Below, in pieces: positions 12,600 to 22,004 of a DNA stretch of 64,000 bases. Location: contig JAQGDQ010000002.1 in NCBI GenBank assembly GCA_030141605.1, positions 2,400,501 through 2,464,500 of the forward strand, written 5' to 3'. This DNA comes from Tubiluchus corallicola (taxonomy: Eukaryota > Priapulida > Priapulimorpha > Priapulimorphida > Tubiluchidae). Position numbers and translations under genes: made by a program. The notes beneath the pieces were generated by a model that searched no databases, was not told the DNA's origin, and saw only the letters and a list, made by a program, of their open reading frames with translations. The first letter of the stretch is position 1. Each line of letters starts with the position of its first letter.

Positions 12600-13422
12600 G
12601 ATTTTTAGACACTTCCGTTTTAAGGCAGATCTCATTGTTGCTGATTGCATTAAACTGTAGCTGTAAAAAAGGAGTAACATTTGACACTTTTTGTAATATG
12701 TCAGACCATGTAGCAAACCTTAGTCGGTCAGCATCATTGGCTTTGTGGAAAATTTAGAAAAATCAGTCATATTCTCAACCACCAAACAACTGAAAAACTC
12801 ATACATGCCTTCATAACGCCCAAACTTGATTATTGCAATAGTTTACTTTTTGGACTCCCTGAATATGAAAAACGCAAACTCCAACAAATTCAGAACTATG
12901 CAGCTCGTCTCATTACGAAAACTAGAAAATATGATCATATTACATCCGTTCTGTTCTAAGAGAGTTACGTTGGTTGCTGATAAAGTCCGGATTTCAATTT
13001 AAAATTCTTTGTATCACCCACAAAATACTGCATGGCTTGGCACTTGCATACGTTACTATCTTTTAATACGCATTAACATAGGCTGACACTTCGTTATAAT
13101 ACTAATGAACAAATTAATTTACATCAGCCAATTCCTAATACAGAATTCTAAGGTCACAAAGTTTTCTGTCTGTTTCTCTTTGGAATAACTAACCTGTTGC
13201 TATACGTTCTACGTGTTCATTAGATTGTTTTAAACAACATTTTAAAACACATTTGCTTAAACCGTACTTTTTTATGATGAATTATTTTTAATTTTTAATG
13301 TTTTTTAAATTTTATGATTCTTGTGAATTTTAAATGTATTTTGTTGTTCGGCGTGCTGAGACTTTAAATGATGTTGTGCGCTATATAAATAAATTTTACG
13401 TTACATTACACTACATTAAACT
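12600..13422 (+). mobile_element. L2/CR1-like non-LTR retrotransposon, 5'-truncated 3' end
   Basis: Conceptual translation in shifting frames gives the hallmarks of the C-terminal region after the reverse transcriptase domain in L2/CR1-type elements. These are GVTFD and MSDHVANL near 12675-12720, then LIHAFITPKLDYCNSLLFGL followed by LQQIQNYAARLITKTRKYDH at 12783-12950, then a frameshift into LRWLLIKSGFQFKIL at about 12963-13010. Near 13186-13290 it continues with WNN*PVAIRS and CFKQHFKTHLLKPYFFMMNYF. A short 3' UTR ends in GTGCGCTATATAAATAAAT (about 13375-13394), typical of this clade, and then a TTACATTACA-type tail. At least two frameshifts and one in-frame stop make it inactive. Endonuclease and catalytic domains are absent. 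Confidence 0.85.
12780..13287 (+). pseudogene. decayed L2/CR1 ORF2 C-terminal remnant
   Basis: This is the coding remnant inside the retrotransposon fragment. It encodes the segment downstream of the polymerase core (thumb and C-terminal region) that is conserved in L2-like elements. The recognisable blocks are KLDYCNSLLFGLP, RKLQQIQNYAARLITKTRKY, HWLP-equivalent LRWLL, WNN.PVAIRS and FKQHFKTHL. A frameshift follows SVLF near 12955, and an in-frame stop replaces the Leu of WNNLP. Nothing indicates current expression. Confidence 0.8.
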
Positions 13423-13698
13423 TTCTATAAAAGTTCACTACAGTCACTTGATCTTTGTCCTAGTTCTTTTATTAAGATGCACGCACTTTTACTATTTTAG
13501 TTCTTATTACACAGAGTTTTAAAAGTGAATCGAACTATACGTTGGCACAATTAATTCGGCCATAAAAATTAATGCTTAAACTTTAGACTAACCTAATGCA
13601 CATTAACCAAACTACGAAACATGATAATTTACAAAATTGACATATTTACAGAAACTAGAAGAATGATAGGTGATGATGACTATGGACAAAATTAGTAA

Positions 13699-14602
13699 CA
13701 TGTATACCAGACGGGCAGTACAGTACGGTACGAAAAAAATACCATACTTCGTACCTCTAAAAAATATCACACCGTAATTCCGTACCGTACCTACAAAATC
13801 GGATCATAACGTACTAGTACGATAAAATATCGTATCGTAATTTCGTACTTAATTTCGCACCAAGTTCACGTAGGATCTACAACAAAAAGACAGAGTAGCA
13901 TAAAATTAATTGTAAAAAAGATAGTTTATCAATTATTGTTATGAATTTATGCGTATTATAAAAACAGAACTGCTGTTTGAACTTCCATACTATTTATTTT
14001 AGATTACAAAAGCTACACAATGCACTCTATGCTATTATATTATATTCAAAAGCAGTCGGATGATGTTTTGCACATATCGGCAAAGTTCTAAGCATTCGTT
14101 ATTAACGACATACATTTAGAAATATTCTTGCTTCAACAGAATCTGCATAGCTTGAGATGTGCAGTAAATTACTACACAATGTTAGAAAAAGCTGTTAAAA
14201 CAACAGCGTTACATGTATTGGTGTCAAGCGTGTCAATCTGTAAACAAATATAAACGTAATTTACGGGAAATGGCAACTTCAGCTTCCAAACAACTTGTGG
14301 CTTTGCAGTTTGCACTCAAAAGGAACCAAATTAGCGGTTTTGTTTGCCTGTGCTCTGTGTTAATTAGTGGAGATAGGTAAATCCCACACATGAGCAAAAT
14401 AAGACCTCGCACTGTGTTGCTGGCCAATAGAAACGTTACAAGATACTGCGGACAAATGATACAGAAAAGGTATGAAAAAGTACGAAAAAAACCATAATTT
14501 CGTACCGTAACGTACTGTTGAAAAAATACCGTACCATAATTTCGTACAGTACTTTTAAGCATTTTTTCGGTACCGTACCGTACTGCCAGCCTTGCGTGTA
14601 TA
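13699..14602. mobile_element. hAT-like MITE with TACGGTACG-rich inverted ends and probable 8-bp target duplication
   Basis: The left terminus (from 13708) reads CAGACGGGCAGTACAGTACG. The reverse complement of the right terminus (ending 14594) reads CAAGGCTGGCAGTACGGTAC. Subterminal GTACGGTACGAAAAAA motifs recur inside both ends (13710-13860 and 14465-14590). The flanks CATGTATA (13699-13706) and CGTGTATA (14595-14602) match at 7 of 8 positions, the target-duplication length of hAT transposons, and the CAG-type terminus also fits hAT. The ~887-bp body has no transposase; a 132-codon minus frame at 14233-14631 runs through the terminal repeat and is not a protein candidate. The superfamily is inferred. 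Confidence 0.65.
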
Positions 14603-14870
14603 ATAATCAGTAATATTCTATATGATATCATATGATGTCATATTCTGTAACAAGAAAATGTCTATTTTTGGGCGTTACGTGGGCTATTAGAAACTGATGA
14701 CATTTCTGTATTGACGAAATTATAACAGTTATAAAGTAGTCCCTCTGTATAACAATCAATAATAGTCTATATGATAATGAATAACTATTTAACTCAGGTT
14801 CGTGGAAAAATATCGGAATTGTGAGCAGGCTTATCAAAATCGTGCATATTTTGAGGTATTACGTAGGTCT
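14598..14870 (+). repeat. imperfect tandem duplication, ~150-185 bp offset
   Basis: GTATAATAATCAGTAATATT (from 14598) reappears as GTATAACAATCAATAATAGT (from 14747), each followed by CTATATGAT. Further on, TTACGTGGGCT (14675) reappears as TTACGTAGGTCT (14859). The offset grows from 149 to 184 bp, so the two units differ by an indel. The left flank of the hAT-like MITE (13690-13700) resembles the sequence before the second unit, which suggests the MITE inserted into unit 1. Confidence 0.5.
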
Positions 14871-14876
14871 GTAGCA

Positions 14877-15200
14877 CTGGCGAACAGCAACATTGGTTAA
14901 ATAGAAAGATAAAATGATATAGAATGTAGCAGACAAATTTTACTGGCAAGATGTGTACTGCAAAATCTTACTACTGACGAAATGAAACACTTTGTTAAAG
15001 GAATTGATTTGCACAACAGAGACATTTTACTGGGAAATGTACCACCGGTAAAATATGTACTGGCGTACTATAACACTGATGGTATGGTCCACTGGCGAAC
15101 ATACTCCTAGCAAATTGTAAAACTGGCAGATTGCACCACTGGCGAAATGTAGCAATGCCAGTGTATTCAACTGGCGGTTAGTGCACTGGCAAAGAGATTT
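14877..15200 (-). repeat. array B: CCAGTGG-core repeats plus ~65-bp units, minus orientation
   Basis: On the minus strand this reads GTTCGCCAGTG, TTTCGCCAGTGGTGCA and similar units, with about two copies of the longer unit (CCAGTAAAATTTGTCTG...TATTTAACCAATGTTGCTGTTCGCCAG at about 14965-14877, and another at about 15040-14977). It is the inverted counterpart of array A, 2.35 kb away. Confidence 0.7.
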
Positions 15201-15286
15201 ACATCATTTGCTAAACTGATCGAAACATATTGCTTACATTTGTGAATTGATTAAAAAACCAATTTTGTTCACAAGCTGGAAAAAAA

Positions 15287-15498
15287 TCAGGTGACGTAAA
15301 AATGTGCCGAAGTTTTGGTCACAATATTATAAAGGAATCGCTTAAAAATTCCCACAATGATGTTACAGACGTTTGTGCATAAACGCAAAAAAATTAGGTC
15401 CTTTCCTCAGACTTATCCAGAGATACAGAAGTCAAAAGAAAAATAAATAAAAAATGCCGGAAAAATTTCACGTCACTGTTCTTAAAATTTACAGCAAT
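15287..15498 (+). mobile_element. partial second copy of the GGTGGCGCA MITE family
   Basis: ATCAGGTGACGTAAAAATG at 15287, then GCCGAAGTTTTGGT, TATTATAA, GAATCGCTTAAAAAT, a CACAATGATGTTACA block and GGAAAAAT..CGTCACT follow the same order as 8823-9040 (GGTGGCGCAAAAAGTGCC, AAGTTTTGATTATG, GAATCGCTTGAAAAT, GTTACAAACG, GGAAAAATGTCCGTCACT). Homology fades after about 15498 and no right terminus is seen, so the copy is truncated. Confidence 0.6.
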
Positions 15499-16383
15499 TA
15501 ATGACTATGATGATGATAATAAATCTTTATTTGCACAATATATACATGTATGTTCTCGTGATATACTACCGAACCGAACCAGTACTGGCGCTCCTGCAGG
15601 TAGCTGTGTTTCAGTTTCGCCCAGGTACTAGACAACCAGCAAATCAGATAGTGCAAATGTTTTTGTATACAGAAACTGTCACTGTTGCTGCCTTGTAAGG
15701 TAAATGTGAAAACTGTTTTTTTTTCTTTCGAGTAGCAACGAATGCAATCAAGTAGGAGACTACAGTAACAAAGTTTGCTAAATAGCTAAATTATACCGGT
15801 TTTACAGCAAAGTTTCATGGAAAACGCTGTTGAAAGTGTAGAAGTTTAAACAATGGCAATTTGAAAATGCACTCCAATTATTTGCTCAATACCAAACAAC
15901 ATTTTTATTTTTTACAGGTAGATTTGTATTTTTCCCTGTAGTTAGATTATTAGCATACTTTTTCATTTTTATGAGCCTGAATTGTACATTTGCTTGTCTT
16001 AACATGTAGTTAAACCTTAATATAACAATTTTCAATTTAATTTGGTTGCTCCATGCAAGCTGTGTAGCATTTTTGTTAAGAGCTAGGCTGTAACATATAA
16101 AAATTGCAGAGGCTGAATGCTGCGAGGTAGAATTATTGAAATAGTCGACGGCACAGATGATAACAGAGACGTCTGCAGAGACGGACCTTAGTTATTATCT
16201 ACAAGTTGCATGATCACAACTTCTGCATAACGCAAGATTTCATTCCGCCGCATGGGACATCCTTGATTTGGACAACGTTCGTGCTTTAATAGTTAATGAT
16301 AAACTGCAAATCACGCGAGAAAAACTGAGGAGCATTGCGAATGTTTGGACTACGTAAACGTATGTTCTCATAATTGCATATCA
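15499..16383. other. unassigned DNA between arrays B and C
   Basis: No gene was recognised. One polypyrimidine-AG run (about 15900-15917) could mimic a splice acceptor, but no exon follows. Confidence 0.35.
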
Positions 16384-16600
16384 CTTCGCCAGTGCACACT
16401 TAGCCAGTGGTTCATTTCGCCAGTGATATAGTTCGTCAGCCTAACAGTTCGCCAGTGGTTCAGTTTACCAGTTCGCCAATGGTACAGTTTTCCCATGATA
16501 CTGTTCAACAGTGGTGCAGTTCACCAGTGGCACACTTCACCACCAGTACATTCCGTCTGTTATTTGTTACTGTATACTGTTACTGTTATTGTATATTCTT
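16384..16600 (+). repeat. array C: 16-bp CCAGTGG-core repeats, plus orientation
   Basis: About ten units of consensus GTTCGCCAGTGGTACA run from 16384 to about 16550 (for example CTTAGCCAGTGGTTCA, GTTCGCCAGTGGTTCA, GTTCACCAGTGGCACA). The following CCAGTACATTCCGTCTGTTATTTGTTAC is probably a decayed start of the ~65-bp unit seen in arrays A, B and D. Confidence 0.7.
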
Positions 16601-16699
16601 ATTGTATACTACACGAATTTGTATAATTTTAGGAAAAAATAGTTAAATTGGGAATGTCATGCATTTTACAATACCGATGTTTTTTGCTCCAAAATTTTT

Positions 16700-16893
16700 G
16701 CCCATCGGAATGAAATTCTAATGTACTTTTAATGTATGTCATTTACGTAAATATTTTAACTACTTTGTAATTTTTGTAATTTTTGTAATTGTAAGTTTGT
16801 GTTTTTATAATTAGTTTTTTCTGTAGCTGTATTTTTATGGCTTAAGATGACGTCTATGAGCTTAAATAAAGAATAAAATAAATAAAAACATGT
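16700..16893 (+). mobile_element. probable 3' end of a polyadenylated retroelement
   Basis: A T-rich UTR-like stretch with three tandem GTAATTTTT repeats (about 16767-16790) leads to GACGTCTATGAGCTTAAATA, then an AATAAAG polyadenylation signal and an A-rich (AATAAA)n tail. A body that ends in AATAAA and then short A-rich repeats is typical of non-LTR elements or their pseudogenes. No coding remnant was recognised upstream, so the family is unknown. Confidence 0.35.
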
Positions 16894-17339
16894 ATCATCT
16901 AAAAACTCGATGCTTTCTCAATGAAGTCTTACAGAAATATTAAACTGACCATTAAAACAATTACAGTATTATGTAGCATACTAAACCTGAGTACTAAAGC
17001 TTTTATAAAAAAATGCTAGTATGTACACGTTGGGTTTCGTTACCTTTTCTCTATACCGTCGTCAAGAAATTTTGCTGACGACGATTTTTTTTGTTCACCG
17101 TCATCAGTTTTTTTAGATTTGTTGTTGTCTTTCAGTATTTCTTCTTCTAGATAACTGTATTATAGATGACCGAACTTAATAATAGTAATAAATTAATAGT
17201 AATAAACATAATATATGGCATTTCAATCTCACAAATGTCTTACTACTTGCTACCCAATCTTTCTCAATAACTTTTTCACTTCAGGTACCATTTAAAACGA
17301 TACATCGCTGTCAAAATATGAAACAGGGACCTGTGTTAA

Positions 17340-17645
17340 AATAATGGCAAAGTATAAACGTAATAAGTACACTGGTGAAATGTTCTACTGGTGAAACAAC
17401 TGAAACATTTGTTAAATAGAACGGTAAAGGATGTCGAACACAGCAGAAAATTTTTGTTGCCAAAAATTTCCTACTGTCAAACTGAAACAATTTATTAAAT
17501 GATAAGGGTAATAACATTGTGGCGAAAATATACCACTGGCAAACGGCATTTTGGCGAACTGTAGTACTGGCGAAGTATGCCACTGACGAAGTGTGCCACT
17601 GGTGAACTGTACCATTGTTCAGCAGTATCAATGGCGAACTGAAAC
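17340..17645 (-). repeat. array D: CCAGTGG-core repeats plus ~65-bp units, minus orientation
   Basis: The minus strand reads GTTCACCAGTGGCACA, CTTCGTCAGTGGCATA, CTTCGCCAGTACTACA and so on (17640-17540). Two longer units follow: one with CACAATGTTATTACCC through AATTGTTTCAGTT (about 17535-17475) and one with AAATTTTCTGCTGTG through AAATGTTTCAGTT (about 17465-17395). It forms an inverted pair with array C, about 0.75 kb away. The plus-strand tail near 17631 runs out into unrelated sequence. Confidence 0.7.
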
Positions 17646-18083
17646 CTACTAAAATGAACTAACGAGAGAAAGCTATTATATATTTTTAATTATTATTATT
17701 CGATTGGAATTGAACAGATTTTGTCATTTCAAGGTGAATAGAGTTTGTGCTGTTTCGATCTTTTTAAGCTACTAACACTAACCTGCAATTAATAAGTGAC
17801 AAGTTTGGTGTAGGTCTTTAAGTTAACAGGTACAGGATTGGATCTGGAAGCCTGTAACTGGTACTATTTATAAACGTACCGTATGTAGTCTACCTCTTCC
17901 ACTTGCTCTATGCAAGTCAGTATTGTATTGAATTGATTGAATATGTTTGATTTTGTGTCCGCAAAGTAGTACGGTCACGCAATAGTTTTACTGTGTGTCT
18001 TCCTCACTTACTAAATTAATGCAATCGATAAAATCGCCATTGTCCTCTTCGTTACCATAATCAAATTTTTCCATTATCGTTAT

Positions 18084-18129
<46 letters not shown>

Positions 18130-18176
18130 GCATCAGCATCATCATCATCGTCGTCGTCATAATCATCATCATCATA
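18084..18176 (+). repeat. (ATC)n microsatellite with AGC and GTC interruptions
   Basis: About fifteen uninterrupted ATC units are followed by CAGCATCAGC, more ATC, three CGT units and further ATC. It is non-coding by context. Confidence 0.95.
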
Positions 18177-18950
18177 CCACCCTCATCACTGCCATTGTCA
18201 TGTCGTTATTATTTTGGTTATCAATCTTAACCTAGTTGTTAATTGTGTCATCATCATTATCATCGGGTTCATCTTTAATAGCTTAAAATTTTACTTATCA
18301 ACGATTGTTACAGTTGTTTGCTTTTTCGTATTGTTATTGCTATCACATATCTGATTCAGTCTTGAAACATTTTTGAGACAATTATTACCATGTAAGTAAT
18401 TTCATCTCGTTTTCTTGCTTGTCTATGCTTATTGAAAATATTTTTCTTCCAAATATTGAAGCTCATATAGTGTTTGGATAATAATACGCGGCAATTTCAG
18501 ATTTGATTTCGTAATAACATGAAATAGAGCCATTATGGTCGCGTGGCCTGCAAACAGTGTCAAACTGCATCGATTTAAACTCGAATGTGCAGATGAAAAA
18601 GTCATAAAAATAATATTTACATGACATATCTAAAACGCATATCATGCTGGAATCTAACCGGCGGTGACGGTTATTGACCGAATATGGCATTCTAGGGTAC
18701 AAGAGAGAATTCTTGTGACACAATGTCAATGCACGATTTTATCTTACTTTTTACTTAAAAAATTTGGCAGAAGATTCGTGGTTAGTGAATTTATGTGGAC
18801 ATCTCTATTATATGAATTGTCCATTATATGGACAACGAAATTGTTAAAAAATAATTTGTCAAGATGGTATTAAGACCGATCGTACAAAAAAAGGCTGTTG
18901 ATATTAAAGTCTGATAGCTGGCAATACCAGTGCCAGTAATGTTAGCAAGC

Positions 18951-19013
18951 GATGATGATGACGACGACGACGACGACGACGACGATGATGATGATAATGA
19001 TGATGATGATGAC
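18951..19013 (+). repeat. (GAT)n/(GAC)n microsatellite
   Basis: GATGATGAT flows into about eight GAC units, then back to GAT with one AAT. This is the reverse-complement motif of the ATC array 0.8 kb upstream. Confidence 0.95.
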
Positions 19014-19775
19014 AGGAGTGACGGTGATGATGTATGTATTTTATATACGTAATTTTAAATAAGATTACTCCAAGGTGACGATGATTATGACAGTAAGTGG
19101 TGACGATGATGACAATAATAGCAACTACAGAACAATTTTGAAAACGATGTTAAAATGACAATAATAGTAAAATTATTGAAATTATAAAAAATCAAAAGCA
19201 CTTTCTTTTCTTGTAGTTTCATTAATAGCACAACTAACAGCAAAACTTGAATGTATACAGTGATCGGATAGCAGAACTATAGTTTTACCTTATAATCCAT
19301 GATGGACCTTTTGACTGTAATTGTATTGTAATTGATTTAATCAACTCTTTATATGCATGTAATTTTTAATTGTGGATTCTATATTGGCGATAAAGGTTCC
19401 TATTTATTATATGGTTATCAGGTCCTACATGGACACTGAACTTTGGCATATTAAATGCTCCCTGACACCCACAAGCGTATAGATCATCCCCCTATTTAGG
19501 GCTATTTGCAGAGCGTTATTCGCTCATTTATTGTGTTTGCCCAATTTCATTTTATGGGCAGTAAAATTATCAGTGGCTGCAATTTCCATTAAATTCGGTC
19601 AAACTGTGAACATATCGTAATTACGTTTCAGATAAAGGCAGTGAATACATAAATAGGACTAGTCCTAGCTGCAATAAATATAAATTGACTTCACGTCAGG
19701 CGTGTCGCTTTCTTAAAATTTCCTCATTGTGCAGAGGCGAATTGAGCGAAAATTTAATAATGGCGGTTTTAACGA

Positions 19776-19853
19776 CGAAATTGTATTTAAATTGTATTCG
19801 CATTACTCGTTACACGAAATTGTATTTAAATTATATTCAGCATTACTTGTTAC
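19776..19853 (+). repeat. 39-bp tandem duplication
   Basis: CGAAATTGTATTTAAATT followed by a TATTC..CATTACT..GTTACA block occurs at 19776 and again at 19815, with only a few differences. Confidence 0.8.
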
Positions 19854-20178
19854 ATGGTGCATGCTTCTTGAACAGTATTATCGCATAAGACTAATTAGCA
19901 GTAACTATTTTTATCATGGAGTTAATTTCCTTTCCTTTTTTGCCATTATTAATTGCAGGCTTGATAATCACTTATTCATCACTTAGATGACATTTAGAGG
20001 TAGTATGGCAGAACGTCTCTGCCGTTTCTCTATAAACCATTATCTATAAATTCTAATTGGAACAACGTATCCAACAAGTTAATTACGACAAATACTCAAT
20101 GTATACACACATAGCTAACAGAAATTAGTGAGGGATTCTCTCTACGTTTTTGAAGCAAGGCAGACTAACGCCTTTATT

Positions 20179-20242
20179 TTATTCGTTCTGACCCGTATTA
20201 TGCCAAATAAAGATGTTATTCGTTCTGACCCGTATTATGCCT
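20179..20242 (+). repeat. 26-bp direct repeat, 37-bp period
   Basis: TTATTCGTTCTGACCCGTAT (continuing TATGCC) occurs at 20179 and again at 20216, separated by 11 AT-rich bases. Confidence 0.85.
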
Positions 20243-21354
20243 TATAAAAAGGGTTAGCAAATATACCGAAGAAACAAAGTGGCAGCAGCGGCCGTGATAA
20301 CAGCCCGCAGCACTACGATTTTACAAAAGTGACATACTACAGCAGTTTTTCTACTTTTCAAAATCAGAACGGTTTTAAAATTTTCTATATTTTCGAAGCT
20401 CGAGCTAAGGGACTATTAGGACTACCCTATTTACCCGCTTGTTTAGCTAGCGTAGTTGACTACGTAAACTCTTTCACTGATGACATGCAAAAAATCTGAA
20501 TCTTCTTTCGAGCGTATTTTCTATAGATGAGCCTAAAAGCTATGATTTGGAGTTTTTTTGTCCACAGAGTGTTATGCATCAAAGCTACGTTTTAAGCTTA
20601 TAGGTGAAGCTAGTGAACTAAGCCGAGTGTACAATTAGCAAATTAAATAATTTTTAATTTGTTTGTTCATCGCATTACTGACGGTTTGAAATTCATACGC
20701 GCTTCTCTCAAGCCGGGTATAATTTTCTCGTTGCGGGTAACGATCAAGTGCAGTAATTAACAAAATTATGTAATCATTTAATTACACGGACTACGAACAA
20801 ATTATACGATAAATCTCAACCCTTTGAATGCTTAACGGTAATACTAAACACCTAGTAATTTTTGTCTGTGAACAGACAGTGCTTAACTCCTTTTAGTGCA
20901 TTAGATAATACCCCTGTTTAGAGGGCAACAATAAGGCGCAAAAATAGGCGCTTCACCGGAGTAGCAGAGGGTTGATAAATGCACCCACTCAGGGAAAAAG
21001 CCTCGAGAAAAATATTTTGGATTATGGTATAAACTTGGTCATTGTAGTGACAATTTATTGCGTGTCAGCGTCGCAAGTTATTACGTAACATAGCTAAATA
21101 ACCACAAAACTCAAACACTAACACGGAATTATAGCTAAATAATAAACAACTCTAACATATTAAATCACACTACATAATTAGCATGAAAATAAACAGGCTT
21201 TAATTAGTACACTATACAGACTAGTTAATTTATATTCATGCAACGTGTGTCCTGTGCCCGATGTTACTGTAAACTATTAGCTTCCCACACCAAGTATGAA
21301 CAAATATCTGACAGTCCACCAGATGTAATAGTCCAAGAGCCCGTGGCGAAATAA
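20243..21354. other. unassigned AT-rich DNA
   Basis: No gene was recognised, only short open frames. Confidence 0.35.
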
Positions 21355-21548
21355 CCTCCTCATCAGGAACATGATTTTCGACCAGCGCATATCGTAGGTA
21401 TGATTGTGGCATTTCACGAATGACTACCCCTTTGTCATGGTAACGGGGCTTTCAGGAGGTAAGCCCCAAATAGGTAACCCAAAAATAACCTATAACCTAA
21501 TCATCACGAACGTGATTTTCGACCACTACATATTGTGCCGTAGGCTAT
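21355..21548 (+). repeat. diverged ~50-bp direct repeat, 141-bp offset, with central hairpin
   Basis: A block containing ACATGATTTTCGACCAGCGC and a following ATATCGTAGG (21355-21403) recurs as ACGTGATTTTCGACCACTAC with ATATTGTGCCGTAGG (21496-21548). Between them GGGGCTT (21445) and AAGCCCC (21461) can pair as a 7-bp stem with a 9-base loop. Confidence 0.55.
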
Positions 21549-21572
21549 ACTAATAACCGTAGACCATACACC

Positions 21573-21748
21573 ATGTCACTGATGTACTAAAGCCGGTAGA
21601 AAAGCTAACAATGGCCGCAGAGTACTTTAATACGACCTCACTTTCAATCTCTCTGATTAGCTCTAGATTGAAGTAGTTACTAAGCACTATATAAAGATCG
21701 TAAATTCATTAAAAACGATCTGTGGTTTTAATAATATAAAAACCTATA
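21573..21748 (+). repeat. 176-bp dispersed repeat, copy 1
   Basis: All 176 bases align without gaps to 32087-32262, with five substitutions (97% identity), and identity stops abruptly on both sides. The copy contains AAGATCGT..ACGATCT, which can form a 7-bp stem. In copy 2 the repeat lies in an open frame whose peptide (DVLKPIEKLT then TTSLPISLF) is faintly like the central region of hAT/ZBED transposases. That protein link is a guess. Confidence 0.85.
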
Positions 21749-21965
21749 CGGGTCTGTCATTTGTCATTAAGCGGATTATTTTGTTTGGGATGTTCTTAGA
21801 TTAGTCAAAATCAATTAGTCACCACACACTGTAATGTCATCAAGCTATTATAGCAAAAATTATTATTCACTATCAACAGTCTGACAGTTATTATTAATTT
21901 ATTTTACTGTAGCATTTATACATATTTTATTGCAAAATATTTTATCACATTAGGAGCGCATAAAT

Positions 21966-22004
21966 ACGACGACGATGATGATGATAATGATGATGATGTT
22001 GATG
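21966..22004 (+). repeat. short (GAT)n microsatellite
   Basis: GACGACGATGATGATGATAA then TGATGATGATG; interrupted trinucleotide repeat. Confidence 0.8.

Noticed and set aside
14233-14631. 132-codon minus frame as a possible transposase of the hAT-like element
   Set aside because: It runs through the terminal GTACGG repeats and past the element's end, and shows no hAT motifs.
12058-17645. CRISPR-like interpretation of the repeated 16-bp units
   Set aside because: Units are degenerate and directly adjacent, spacers are themselves repeated, and the context is animal nuclear DNA with LINEs.
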